Below, piece by piece: positions 9,000-17,253 of a stretch of DNA of 53,627 nucleotides. Under the pieces are notes generated by a model. That model saw nothing but the letters and a program-made list of their open reading frames with translations, was not told the origin of the DNA and did no database searches. The stretch lies in contig LNQR01000116.1 of the NCBI GenBank assembly GCA_001541255.1, positions 1 to 53,627 on the forward strand, given 5' to 3'. The position numbers and the translations under genes were made by a program. This DNA comes from Candidatus Magnetominusculus xianensis (lineage in GTDB: Bacteria > Nitrospirota > Thermodesulfovibrionia > Thermodesulfovibrionales > Magnetobacteriaceae). Position 1 is the stretch's first letter, and every line of letters starts with the position of its first letter.

Positions 9000-11165
9000 T
9001 TGGCTGAGGCGAAGATACCAAATACGAGGGCAGTGACACCGACGGTCTTGCAGATGGAGGCCGTTGAGTGCGGTGCTGCGGCGTTGGCAATGATACTGGG
9101 TTATTACGGGTTGTTTGTTCCGCTGGAGAAACTCAGAATGGAGTGCGGTGTGTCGCGCGACGGCAGCAAGGCAAGCAACGTGTTGATTGCCGCACGGAAA
9201 TACGGGTTAGTAGCAAAGGGATTTAAGATGGAGCTTGAGGGTGTGTATGAGGCGCACCTGCCTGCTATAGTGTTCTGGAATTTTAATCATTTTGTGGTGC
9301 TGGAGGGTTTTAAAAAGGGTACAGTATATATTAATGACCCCGGCTCAGGGCCAAGGCGTTTGACGCTTGAGGAGTTTGACGGTTCTTTTACAGGGGTTAT
9401 ACTTATCTTTGAAAAAGGCCCTGATTTTAAACCCGGAGGCGAGAAATCCAGCATGGCGCGCTCGCTTACACGGAGGCTGAAAGGTTCTGAGGCAGCCCTT
9501 TTGTATGTTGTCATAACAAGCCTGTTTCTGGTCGTGCCGGGGATAATAATTCCAATTTTTTCAAAGGTGTTTGTTGACGACATCCTGGTAAACGGGATGA
9601 AGAAGTGGATATATCCGCTGTTGTGGGGTATGGCAGCGACGGCTCTGATTAATTTTCTGCTGACATGGATACAGCAGTACTATCTGGCAAAACTTGAGAC
9701 AAAGTTTGCAGTGACATCGTCAAGTAAATTCCTCTGGCATGTGCTTCGCCTTCCCATAGTGTTTTTCACACAGCGCTATGCCGGAGACATTTCAAACAGG
9801 GTTTCTATCAACGACCGCATTGCGACACTCTTGTCCGGCACCTTAGCTACCAACATGATAAACCTGATGATGATACTATTTTACGCCGTAGTCATGTTTT
9901 TCTACGACATAGTGCTGACATTGATTGCAATTGGGATAGCGCTTGTAAATTTCCTCTTCTTAAAATATATATCGAGATCAAGAACCGACGTAAATAAGAA
10001 GCTGCAACAGGATAAAGGCAAACTGCTTGGCGCGGCAATGGACGGCCTTCAGACCATCGAGACACTAAAGGCAACGGGGGCGGAGTCTGACTTCTTCTCC
10101 AGGTGGGCAGGCTATCAGGCAAAGGCTATAACGTCGCAGCAGACGCTTGGCATCAGCAGCCAGCGCTTAAACGTAGTGCCGGTACTTCTGACATCGATAA
10201 ACAATGCAGTCATTCTGACAGTCGGCGGGCTCAGGGTCATCGAAGGGAGCCTTTCGGTGGGAATGCTTGTAGCATTTCAAAGCCTGATGACCAGCTTCAT
10301 AACCCCGATAAACCAGATAGTAGCGCTTGGAAGCACCATACAGGAGACAGAGGCAGATATAAACAGACTAGACGACGTCCTGAAGTATGAGATAGACTCC
10401 GTGTATAACGAAACCCCCGGGGGCGGCGAGATAGACAAGGCCAAACTACAGGGCTATGTAGAGCTGAAAGATGTGAGTTTCGGCTACAGCAGGCTTGACC
10501 CCCCGTTGATAGAGAATTTTAGTTTAACCCTTGCACCGGGCAGCAGGGTGGCCTTGGTGGGAGGCTCAGGAAGCGGCAAATCAACAGTGGGCAAACTGAT
10601 TTCCGGGCTCTATGAACCGTGGGGTGGTGAAATCCTCTTTGACCACACGCCAGTCAGACAGATAAACCGCATTACCATGTCAAACTCACTTAGCGCTGTT
10701 GACCAGGACATCTTTTTGTTTAACGATACGATAAAAAATAATATAACCCTATGGGACAGTACAATCAGGGATGACGACGTTGTCAATGCGTCCAAAGACG
10801 CATGTATTCATGACGACATAGCCGCAAGAGACGGCGGATATGACAGCGTATTAGAGGAGGGCGGCTTAAACTTCAGCGGCGGTCAGAGGCAGCGCCTTGA
10901 GATAGCACGTGCACTTGTCCTAAACCCCACAATTGTTATCCTTGATGAGGCTACAAGCGCCCTTGACCCGCGTACAGAGATGATAGTCGATGAAAACCTC
11001 AGAAGACGCGGCTGCACGTGCGTAATTGTAGCCCATAGGTTAAGCACAATCCGAGACTGCGAAGAGATTATTGTCCTTGAAAAGGGAAAGATAGTGCAAA
11101 GGGGCACACACGACGAACTAATTAACGCAGAAGGTCTGTATAGCGAGCTTATCAAACATGCCTGA
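9000..11165 (+). CDS. NHLM-type peptidase/ABC exporter (C39 peptidase-TM-NBD)
   Basis: Peptidase-containing ABC transporter of 721 aa. The N-terminal C39 (papain-like) domain has its catalytic Cys at C24 (EAVECGAAA), His at H97 (FNHFVVLEG) and Asp at D113 (INDPGSG). A six-helix exporter domain follows (about 165-450). The nucleotide-binding domain has Walker A GGSGSGKST near 520, signature FSGGQRQR near 625 and Walker B VILDEATSALD near 647. C39 domains cut leaders after Gly-Gly, and both precursors in this window carry such a site. Layout and context match NHLM ABC1 (TIGR03796 type). Start is TTG at 9000, two bases after the HlyD stop. Confidence 0.9.
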   Translation: MAEAKIPNTRAVTPTVLQMEAVECGAAALAMILGYYGLFVPLEKLRMECGVSRDGSKASNVLIAARKYGLVAKGFKMELEGVYEAHLPAIVFWNFNHFVVLEGFKKGTVYINDPGSGPRRLTLEEFDGSFTGVILIFEKGPDFKPGGEKSSMARSLTRRLKGSEAALLYVVITSLFLVVPGIIIPIFSKVFVDDILVNGMKKWIYPLLWGMAATALINFLLTWIQQYYLAKLETKFAVTSSSKFLWHVLRLPIVFFTQRYAGDISNRVSINDRIATLLSGTLATNMINLMMILFYAVVMFFYDIVLTLIAIGIALVNFLFLKYISRSRTDVNKKLQQDKGKLLGAAMDGLQTIETLKATGAESDFFSRWAGYQAKAITSQQTLGISSQRLNVVPVLLTSINNAVILTVGGLRVIEGSLSVGMLVAFQSLMTSFITPINQIVALGSTIQETEADINRLDDVLKYEIDSVYNETPGGGEIDKAKLQGYVELKDVSFGYSRLDPPLIENFSLTLAPGSRVALVGGSGSGKSTVGKLISGLYEPWGGEILFDHTPVRQINRITMSNSLSAVDQDIFLFNDTIKNNITLWDSTIRDDDVVNASKDACIHDDIAARDGGYDSVLEEGGLNFSGGQRQRLEIARALVLNPTIVILDEATSALDPRTEMIVDENLRRRGCTCVIVAHRLSTIRDCEEIIVLEKGKIVQRGTHDELINAEGLYSELIKHA

Positions 11166-14052
11166 ACTGCCCAAAATGCTGCCAAAGCTAATAGAAGAGA
11201 TAACAAAATACGGCCAATTGACCGGCATGGAAAGCAACCGCCGGATACCCCTGGCTGACCCCGGCAGCGTGTGGATTGTTGGTGATGGCGCCATAGATAT
11301 TCTCTCATCAGGCGCGCAAGACAATGCCTTTGCAAAGAGATACTTGTTTTCATTAGAGCCGGGTGACCTGATAATAGGACACAAGGGAGATACGGGCGGC
11401 ACCGGCCTGTTGGCTCAGGGAAAGACGGGAAGCTCTCTGATACGGCTGCCAAGAGAAAGATTAAAGGCCTATCTATCAGACGATGAGTTGTCGGCCCTTA
11501 TTGACGGCTGGTTAAAGCAGCTCCTGCATTATTCTCATAACGAATATATGCCCCTGAAGGTAACACTGATAGAGCCAGGCAAAGAGTACAAGCAGTCTCA
11601 GACAGGTTATTTCAGGACAAGTAAAGACATCGTATGGATTAAGGCCTCTGAGGGAAATCTTAGCTTTGTCGGAATGAAGGAGAATCTTCAAATACCAATC
11701 GGGGCAATGTTCCCAGTGTCTGCTGAGAGCTTTATAGAAACAGACGGTGAATGCAGCCTTAAAACGTTCAGTACGAAAGACTATTTAAGGGAAGACCCTG
11801 AGTTAACATATATTGATAGTTTTCAAGATATGATGCTCGTCTGTGTCAGGCTCACTGCATCTCGTGAGATTGAATATGAAAAGCAGCGCCTGAAACTCAA
11901 GATAGAAAAAGACAACGACATGATGGGGGAAGCGCTAAGGGAATTCTCCACGATGTTGACCAGAAAAAAGACCGTAAGTGCGGCTGCCGTAACCGCCGAC
12001 CCGTTACTAGCGGCAAGCATACTTGTTGGCCGTGATATGGCAATAAACATTAAGGCCCCTGTTTCAACGCCCAGCGCTTTGAAACTAAGAGAGCCGCTAT
12101 ATCTGATAGCCAAGGCGTCTGGCATAAGGACAAGGCGTGTGGCCTTAAAAGGCAGGTGGTGGGAGGGAGACAACGGTCCGATGGTTGGCTTTATCGAGGC
12201 CAATAAACAACCGGTTGCCCTGATATATAAGAAACACTATACAATGTATGATACGGTACAGGGTACACAGACAAGAGTAAACGCTCAGACGGCGGAGTCG
12301 ATAGCCCAGTTTGCATATTCGTTTTACAGGCCATTTCCCGAGGAGACTATGAATCTGTATAACATATTAAGGTTTAGTTCCTTCAGGAATCTCTTAGACC
12401 TAGTTGTAGTCTTGCTGATGGGGGTAGCTGGCGGGCTGCTTGGGCTTGTTATACCACTTTGCACATCGGTGGTATTTGACTCGATAATACCAATGGCTGA
12501 GACCTCTCAGCTCTTGCAGATAGGGATTGCACTGTTGGTTGGGGCGCTGGCAGCCGCGATGTTTCAGTTAACGGGTTCAATAGCAATGCTGCGTGTAGAG
12601 GGAAAGGTAGACGCCTCACTGCAAGCGGCGGTGTGGGACAGGCTGCTTGCACTTCCCGTAAGTTTCTTCAGGCAGTACACAGTAGGTGACCTGTCAAACA
12701 GGGCGATGGGCATAGACGGCATAAGGCAGTTGATAACCGGCTCTGTGACAAACACGATTATATCATCGACATTTTCTGTATTCAGCTTTTTTCTCCTCTT
12801 TTACTATAACCTGTGGCTGGCGCTGACAGCCTTTGCTATAGTGGCAGTGGTGACTGTTATAACGAGTACGCTGTCGTATATAGTGGTATATTACCAGCAG
12901 AAGATATTTGAGTTAAGCGGCAAGATATCCGGCATGGTGTTTCAGCTTATAGGAGGAATAGCGAAGTTTCGTGTCTCAGGCTCCGAGATGAGGGGATTTG
13001 CACAGTGGGCCGCTCAGTTTAAGACCCAAAAGGGTAATAATTTCAGCTCGAACCTTGTAAAAAATATAATCACCGCATTGAACTCCATATACCCCGTAGT
13101 GTCATTCATGGTCTTATACGGCGTATATTATTACAAGGACATGTTTAAATTGTTGAGCATGGGGGATTTCTTATCTTTTACGTCTGCGTTTACTCAGTTT
13201 TTATCAGCGGGTATGCAGTTGTCAGCCACACTGGTCAATATCATAGCGGTAATACCGATATACAACAGGGCAAAACCAATATTTTTGAGTATGCCGGAGG
13301 TGACGCTGGAAAAAACTGAACCCGGTGAGCTGTCCGGCGATATAGAGATAAAGAATATCTATTTCAGGTATCAGGAGGGCGGACAGTATATATTAAAAGA
13401 CCTCTCGCTTCAGATCGATGCCGGTGAATTTGTTGCCATTGTCGGTACATCGGGAAGTGGAAAGTCAACGCTGCTGAGGCTGCTCTTAGGCTTTGAGAAA
13501 CCGGAGCGAGGCTCGGTCTACTATGACAATCAGAACATCCAGTCACTTGACGTACACTCGTTAAGGAGACAAATAGGGGTTGTACTGCAAAACGGCCAGT
13601 TGATGTCCGGCGATATATTCACCAACATCATCGGGGCGAATAATCTTACGATTGACGACGCATGGGAGGCTGCAAGGATGACCGGCCTCGAGGATGATAT
13701 AATCTCTATGCCGATGGGTATGCACACCGTAATCCCACCCGGTGCTTCGACGATTTCCGGCGGGCAGAAGCAGAGAATTTTGATAGCCCGTGCGATGGTC
13801 ACTAAACCAAGGATATTCTTTTTTGACGAGGCCACAAGCGCCCTCGATAACCTGACTCAGTCAATAGTCAGCAATAGCCTTGAAAACTTCCATGCAACGA
13901 GACTTGTCATAGCCCATAGATTGAGTACTATTATTAAGGCCGATAAGATAATCGTTATCGATAAGGGTAGTGTGGTGGAGACAGGGAATTATGAGGAGCT
14001 GATGAACAAAAATGGTCTGTTTGCTCAACTGGCTAAACGGCAGTTGACATAA
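11158..14052 (+). CDS. NHLM-type second ABC transporter, permease/ATPase
   Basis: Second ABC half-transporter of 964 aa, overlapping the previous gene by 8 bp. About 390 N-terminal residues are not a C39 domain; they look like the soluble extension of NHLM ABC2 proteins (TIGR03797 type), with a possible cyclic-nucleotide-binding-like start (PGDLIIG). Transmembrane helices lie at about 405-690. The NBD has Walker A VGTSGSGKST near 762, signature ISGGQKQR near 867 and Walker B FFDEATSALD near 889. It probably forms a heterodimer with the peptidase-containing ABC protein, or is a separate module of the same exporter. The role of the N-terminal extension is not known to me. Confidence 0.87.
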   Translation: MPELPKMLPKLIEEITKYGQLTGMESNRRIPLADPGSVWIVGDGAIDILSSGAQDNAFAKRYLFSLEPGDLIIGHKGDTGGTGLLAQGKTGSSLIRLPRERLKAYLSDDELSALIDGWLKQLLHYSHNEYMPLKVTLIEPGKEYKQSQTGYFRTSKDIVWIKASEGNLSFVGMKENLQIPIGAMFPVSAESFIETDGECSLKTFSTKDYLREDPELTYIDSFQDMMLVCVRLTASREIEYEKQRLKLKIEKDNDMMGEALREFSTMLTRKKTVSAAAVTADPLLAASILVGRDMAINIKAPVSTPSALKLREPLYLIAKASGIRTRRVALKGRWWEGDNGPMVGFIEANKQPVALIYKKHYTMYDTVQGTQTRVNAQTAESIAQFAYSFYRPFPEETMNLYNILRFSSFRNLLDLVVVLLMGVAGGLLGLVIPLCTSVVFDSIIPMAETSQLLQIGIALLVGALAAAMFQLTGSIAMLRVEGKVDASLQAAVWDRLLALPVSFFRQYTVGDLSNRAMGIDGIRQLITGSVTNTIISSTFSVFSFFLLFYYNLWLALTAFAIVAVVTVITSTLSYIVVYYQQKIFELSGKISGMVFQLIGGIAKFRVSGSEMRGFAQWAAQFKTQKGNNFSSNLVKNIITALNSIYPVVSFMVLYGVYYYKDMFKLLSMGDFLSFTSAFTQFLSAGMQLSATLVNIIAVIPIYNRAKPIFLSMPEVTLEKTEPGELSGDIEIKNIYFRYQEGGQYILKDLSLQIDAGEFVAIVGTSGSGKSTLLRLLLGFEKPERGSVYYDNQNIQSLDVHSLRRQIGVVLQNGQLMSGDIFTNIIGANNLTIDDAWEAARMTGLEDDIISMPMGMHTVIPPGASTISGGQKQRILIARAMVTKPRIFFFDEATSALDNLTQSIVSNSLENFHATRLVIAHRLSTIIKADKIIVIDKGSVVETGNYEELMNKNGLFAQLAKRQLT

Positions 14053-14072
14053 AAAAAACCGAGGAGCTGACG

Positions 14073-15251
14073 ATGTCTTATAATTATAGGAAAATAAAAG
14101 CAGCCATACTGATGATTACTGTCTTGTGTTTTGCCTGTGAAGATGCCAGCATATCCGAAGAGCGCGCCAAACGCGCAAAGAAGGCAAAAGGCGATATAAC
14201 GATTGCCGTAGCCGGTTCATGGGATATGTCAAAAAGCAGACCTGATCTAAAAAACAGGGCTGATTTACGTGACGGGGTGGAACTGGCCGTTGAGGAAGTT
14301 AATAAAACGAATGTGTTAAAAGGAAGGAAGATTCACCTGATAGCAAGGGAAGACTCCGCAGATTTGAATAAGGCACGGCTATTGGCGACTGAAGTCGTAT
14401 ACAATACAGATATTACGGCTGTCATTGGCCACACGTTTGGTTTTATTACATCATCTGTGGCCGATATATATAAACTGGGCGGGATGATTCTGATGTCTCC
14501 CGGTCAGTTTATTCCTGAGCAAACGAAAGGTGAGCAGCAGATGGCATTTTCCTATACACCGCAGCCTGATGCCATTGCCGGGTTGTTTGTAAGGCATATG
14601 CAGAAGATGAAATATAAAACTGTTGCCATAACTTATGTTAACTCTCCGGTTACTATAAAGTTTCTCAATACTTTTTATAATGCCGCAGAGGGTAAAATCA
14701 AAATTATTGACAGCGTCTCATTTAATATAAACACAGTTGTATCATATCAGAGCACTCTAAGAAAGTGGGCAAACCTGGAGTTTGACGCGATAGTGTTTAT
14801 TGCGCCTTCTTTTTATTTGGGTAGTTTATTGCGGGAACTAAAGGACAACAGTATGAAGATTCCCGTGATGACTGTTGCAGAGCCAGGGTTGTTAGTCTCT
14901 TCGAACCATAAATTATCTGACGAAGTTTTTGTTATCACCTGTAACTATGACAATATGTCGGACGAACTAAAGCAATTTATAAGTGAGTTCAACAAGAAAT
15001 ACAATTATGAGCCTAGTCATCTTGCAGTAAATGCCTATGAAGCGGTGAAGGTTCTCACAAATGCCTGGGCAGCCGCTGGTACTACAGAGCCTGAAAAGGC
15101 TGCACAGGAAATAAGCAAAATGAAAGGCCATAATGGGCTTTGCGGGACATATAACTTTGACGAATCCGGGATGTTGAACACCAACGAAATGTATCTTGTC
15201 AAAGTAAAAGACGGTAAAATAGAACATATTATTGACAATGACAGACGATAG
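14073..15251 (+). CDS. periplasmic substrate-binding protein, Leu/Ile/Val type
   Basis: Type I periplasmic binding fold, 392 aa. A hydrophobic N-terminus ends in LCFACED, which could be a weak lipobox with Cys22 lipidated. The mature part starts ITIAVAGSWDM and continues LRDGVELAVEEVN, IAREDSADLNKARLLATEVV and AVIGHTFGFITSS, typical of LivJ-like (Peripla_BP_6) proteins. No cognate amino-acid permease genes are present, and the gene sits inside the peptide-export operon, overlapping the next gene by 14 bp. It may serve sensing, immunity or recapture of the peptide; that is inference. Family call is firm, role is not. Confidence 0.8.
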   Translation: MSYNYRKIKAAILMITVLCFACEDASISEERAKRAKKAKGDITIAVAGSWDMSKSRPDLKNRADLRDGVELAVEEVNKTNVLKGRKIHLIAREDSADLNKARLLATEVVYNTDITAVIGHTFGFITSSVADIYKLGGMILMSPGQFIPEQTKGEQQMAFSYTPQPDAIAGLFVRHMQKMKYKTVAITYVNSPVTIKFLNTFYNAAEGKIKIIDSVSFNINTVVSYQSTLRKWANLEFDAIVFIAPSFYLGSLLRELKDNSMKIPVMTVAEPGLLVSSNHKLSDEVFVITCNYDNMSDELKQFISEFNKKYNYEPSHLAVNAYEAVKVLTNAWAAAGTTEPEKAAQEISKMKGHNGLCGTYNFDESGMLNTNEMYLVKVKDGKIEHIIDNDRR

Positions 15252-16389
15252 CTCAAAACTGGATTTACGGGTAAACACTCTCAGGCACTTTGGCGCCGCA
15301 GGTGATGAAATAGGCGAGATTATTGCCTATAATAAATTGGTATTTAATCATGAGAGTATCCCCGGCAGGCTCCCACTTGAGGACGAGGCATTTGTCGGGC
15401 CGTGGATGGAGTATCACAGCCAGATTAATGGCGGCAATTGCTTTGACGTATTAAGAAGGTACCTTGTGCAGTTGAATTTCCCAATAGAAAGCGGCATAAG
15501 CAAGACCGAACACTACAGAGACGTTACACTAAGGGGCGTAAAGTCTGAGGGCAGCTCCGGCGGTTTATTACTTAAACACCCCGAAGAGCTGCGCCTGATT
15601 ATTCATCCGACAGTGGCCGGGCATATCCCCGTGTTAATGCCATATGGCAGAGAGGATTTCACCAGTATAGTTCGCAGCCTTGCACAGAGGAACGAGCCAG
15701 CAGCAATCCCTGAGTCAATGGGGGCACTGACCGTATCTGGTTATAATAACTGGGACAGGATAAACAGGATGCGCGCCGATTACGAAAGGGATAACAGTTT
15801 CATTCCCTGGGCAGTTGTTTTTGATGACATGATGTCTAAGGTAACTATGTATCAGGATAAATTTATAATATTAAGCGACGGTCCGTACAGCAATTGCTCT
15901 GCCGCCGAGATGGGCATAGGTGTGAATGAATGGAAAGACAAGTCATTAATAATCCGCCGTGAGCATGAATGTGCCCATTATCTGACCAAACGGCTGTTCT
16001 TATCTATGAAAAATAACATTATGGACGAACTGATAGCGGATTTCTCTGGCATAACCGCTGCGTTTAATGAGTTCAGGGCTGGGTGGTTTTTGCGCTTCAT
16101 AGGGCTTGAGAATTTTCCTGAGTACAGAAAGGGGGGAAGGCTTGAAAACTATAAGGGTGACCCCGCGCTGTCCGATGGTGCATTTATAGTTTTACAGAGG
16201 CTTATTCACAGCGCCGCTCATAATTTAGAGGCATTTTATGTTCAAAAGAACAACTCAAGACTCCTCACAATAATAACCCTTACATATCTTACGTTGGAAG
16301 AGATTGCGTCGCCATCATATTATGAGACTATGGAGACAGTGTTCTCCAGCTTACAGGAGGTATTATCAAATGTCAGAAAAGAATGCTAA
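15238..16389 (+). CDS. HExxH metallopeptidase-like protein of the RiPP operon
   Basis: Protein of 383 aa with a zinc-protease-like motif H243-E244-C245-A246-H247 (REHECAHYLTKR) followed by DELIADFSG, where E264 or D267 could be the third ligand. The remainder shows no domain I can name, and no signal peptide, so it is probably cytoplasmic. I use ATG 15238; the TTG at 15232 is an alternative in the same frame. The gene overlaps the preceding stop and its 3' end overlaps the precursor gene by 20 bp, and the precursor's ribosome-binding site lies inside it. It may trim leader or core, or act on an immunity or regulatory target. Peptidase activity is inferred from the motif only. Confidence 0.65.
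   Translation: MTDDSSKLDLRVNTLRHFGAAGDEIGEIIAYNKLVFNHESIPGRLPLEDEAFVGPWMEYHSQINGGNCFDVLRRYLVQLNFPIESGISKTEHYRDVTLRGVKSEGSSGGLLLKHPEELRLIIHPTVAGHIPVLMPYGREDFTSIVRSLAQRNEPAAIPESMGALTVSGYNNWDRINRMRADYERDNSFIPWAVVFDDMMSKVTMYQDKFIILSDGPYSNCSAAEMGIGVNEWKDKSLIIRREHECAHYLTKRLFLSMKNNIMDELIADFSGITAAFNEFRAGWFLRFIGLENFPEYRKGGRLENYKGDPALSDGAFIVLQRLIHSAAHNLEAFYVQKNNSRLLTIITLTYLTLEEIASPSYYETMETVFSSLQEVLSNVRKEC
16294..16323 (+). promoter_or_regulatory. candidate internal promoter for precursor 1
   Basis: TTGGAA (16294-16299) and TATTAT (16318-16323) are separated by 18 bp inside the 3' end of the metallopeptidase-like gene, about 45 bp upstream of the precursor start. Each hexamer is one or two bases off the sigma-70 consensus. 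Such a promoter could give the precursor more transcript than the 16-kb operon alone. Confidence 0.3.
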
Positions 16390-16705
16390 TGCAAACAAGA
16401 TGCAGGAGTTAATCAAGAAGGCATGGAACGATGAGGCGTTCAAAGCAAGGCTGCTTTCAGACACCCATGCAGCACTAAAAGAACAGGGCATAGCAGTTCC
16501 GGCAGGCGTAACAATCAAAGCGGTAGAAAATACGCCTACAATGGTACATATATTGTTACCACAGAATCCACATATAGAATTAACAGATAGTCAGTTAGAG
16601 CAAATAAGCGGCGGGGCATGTATCAGTTCGTGCCTCGAAGGCGATATTCCCGCACAACCACCCTCTAATAGGTGCATGACAGGGATAAGTGTGAATATTG
16701 CATGA
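16370..16705 (+). CDS. NHLP-family RiPP precursor 1
   Basis: Precursor peptide of 111 aa. Residues 1-82 form a leader of the nitrile-hydratase-alpha-like (NHLP, TIGR03793) type, with KKAWNDEAFKARLLSD and GIAVPAGVTIKAVENT, ending ELTDSQLEQISGG. Cleavage by the C39 peptidase after G82 would release a 29-aa core (83-111) with Cys84, Cys88 and Cys102, two Pro in a row and a hydrophobic end (ISVNIA). The frame is open further upstream, but ATG 16370 is the start: AGGAGG lies at 16355-16360, nine bases before it, and the same start context is found at precursor 2. It is the last gene of the operon. Likely substrate of the three B12-type radical SAM enzymes; the modifications are unknown. Confidence 0.88.
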   Translation: MSEKNANANKMQELIKKAWNDEAFKARLLSDTHAALKEQGIAVPAGVTIKAVENTPTMVHILLPQNPHIELTDSQLEQISGGACISSCLEGDIPAQPPSNRCMTGISVNIA

Positions 16706-16780
16706 CAGGTATATATATTTTATAAAATTCAAGAATAAGCGATGCCTTTAAAATAAGCTATCTATCATGACTAAGTATCA

Positions 16781-17041
16781 GTGATGAAAATGGTTGCAAT
16801 AATATTTAGAGCAATAGTTTCACATGGTACTATAGAGCCTCAAGTTGAATTACCGGAGGGCATCAGATTGAAAGTCACCATCGAAAATGATGAGGAAGAT
16901 GACACTTGTGCTACAGGCAAATGGGCAAAAATAGCACAATTAATGGTAGATGAGAATTTATTGAAAGGGCAAAGTGAGGAATTCTTGAAACTTACGAAAA
17001 CCTTTCGAGATGATTTTGTTTTTAAATGCAGTTTTACTTAG
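16781..17041 (+). CDS. AF2212/DUF104-like small protein, possible orphan antitoxin
   Basis: Protein of 86 aa. The N-terminal half (IIFRAIVSHGTIEPQVELPEGIRLKVTIE) resembles the AF2212/DUF104 antitoxin-like fold, in which a short beta hairpin is followed by a LPEG-type turn. The C-terminal half is acidic then helical (EEDDTCATG, EEFLKLTKTF). No PIN-domain or other toxin follows: the next 212 bp hold no gene I can support. Start GTG 16781, or ATG at 16784 or 16790. It may be a solitary antitoxin or a relic of a toxin-antitoxin pair. Confidence 0.45.
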   Translation: MMKMVAIIFRAIVSHGTIEPQVELPEGIRLKVTIENDEEDDTCATGKWAKIAQLMVDENLLKGQSEEFLKLTKTFRDDFVFKCSFT

Positions 17042-17253
17042 CAGCTGGCGAAGTCAGGTTTGCTGAAATTCATACAGCCATTTTATCACTGCGCATTTGC
17101 TGCCCTGCCGGTATTTGGCTTGATTTTATTTTAAATAACATGTTCTAATAGTACTATAGCAAGTGTGGCAAGTCTGTTCACTTTGCACGTTGGCGCAAGG
17201 TAGAAAGGCAGCAGTAGTTCTTACATCTGCTGGACATCTTTAGGGGAATTGTT

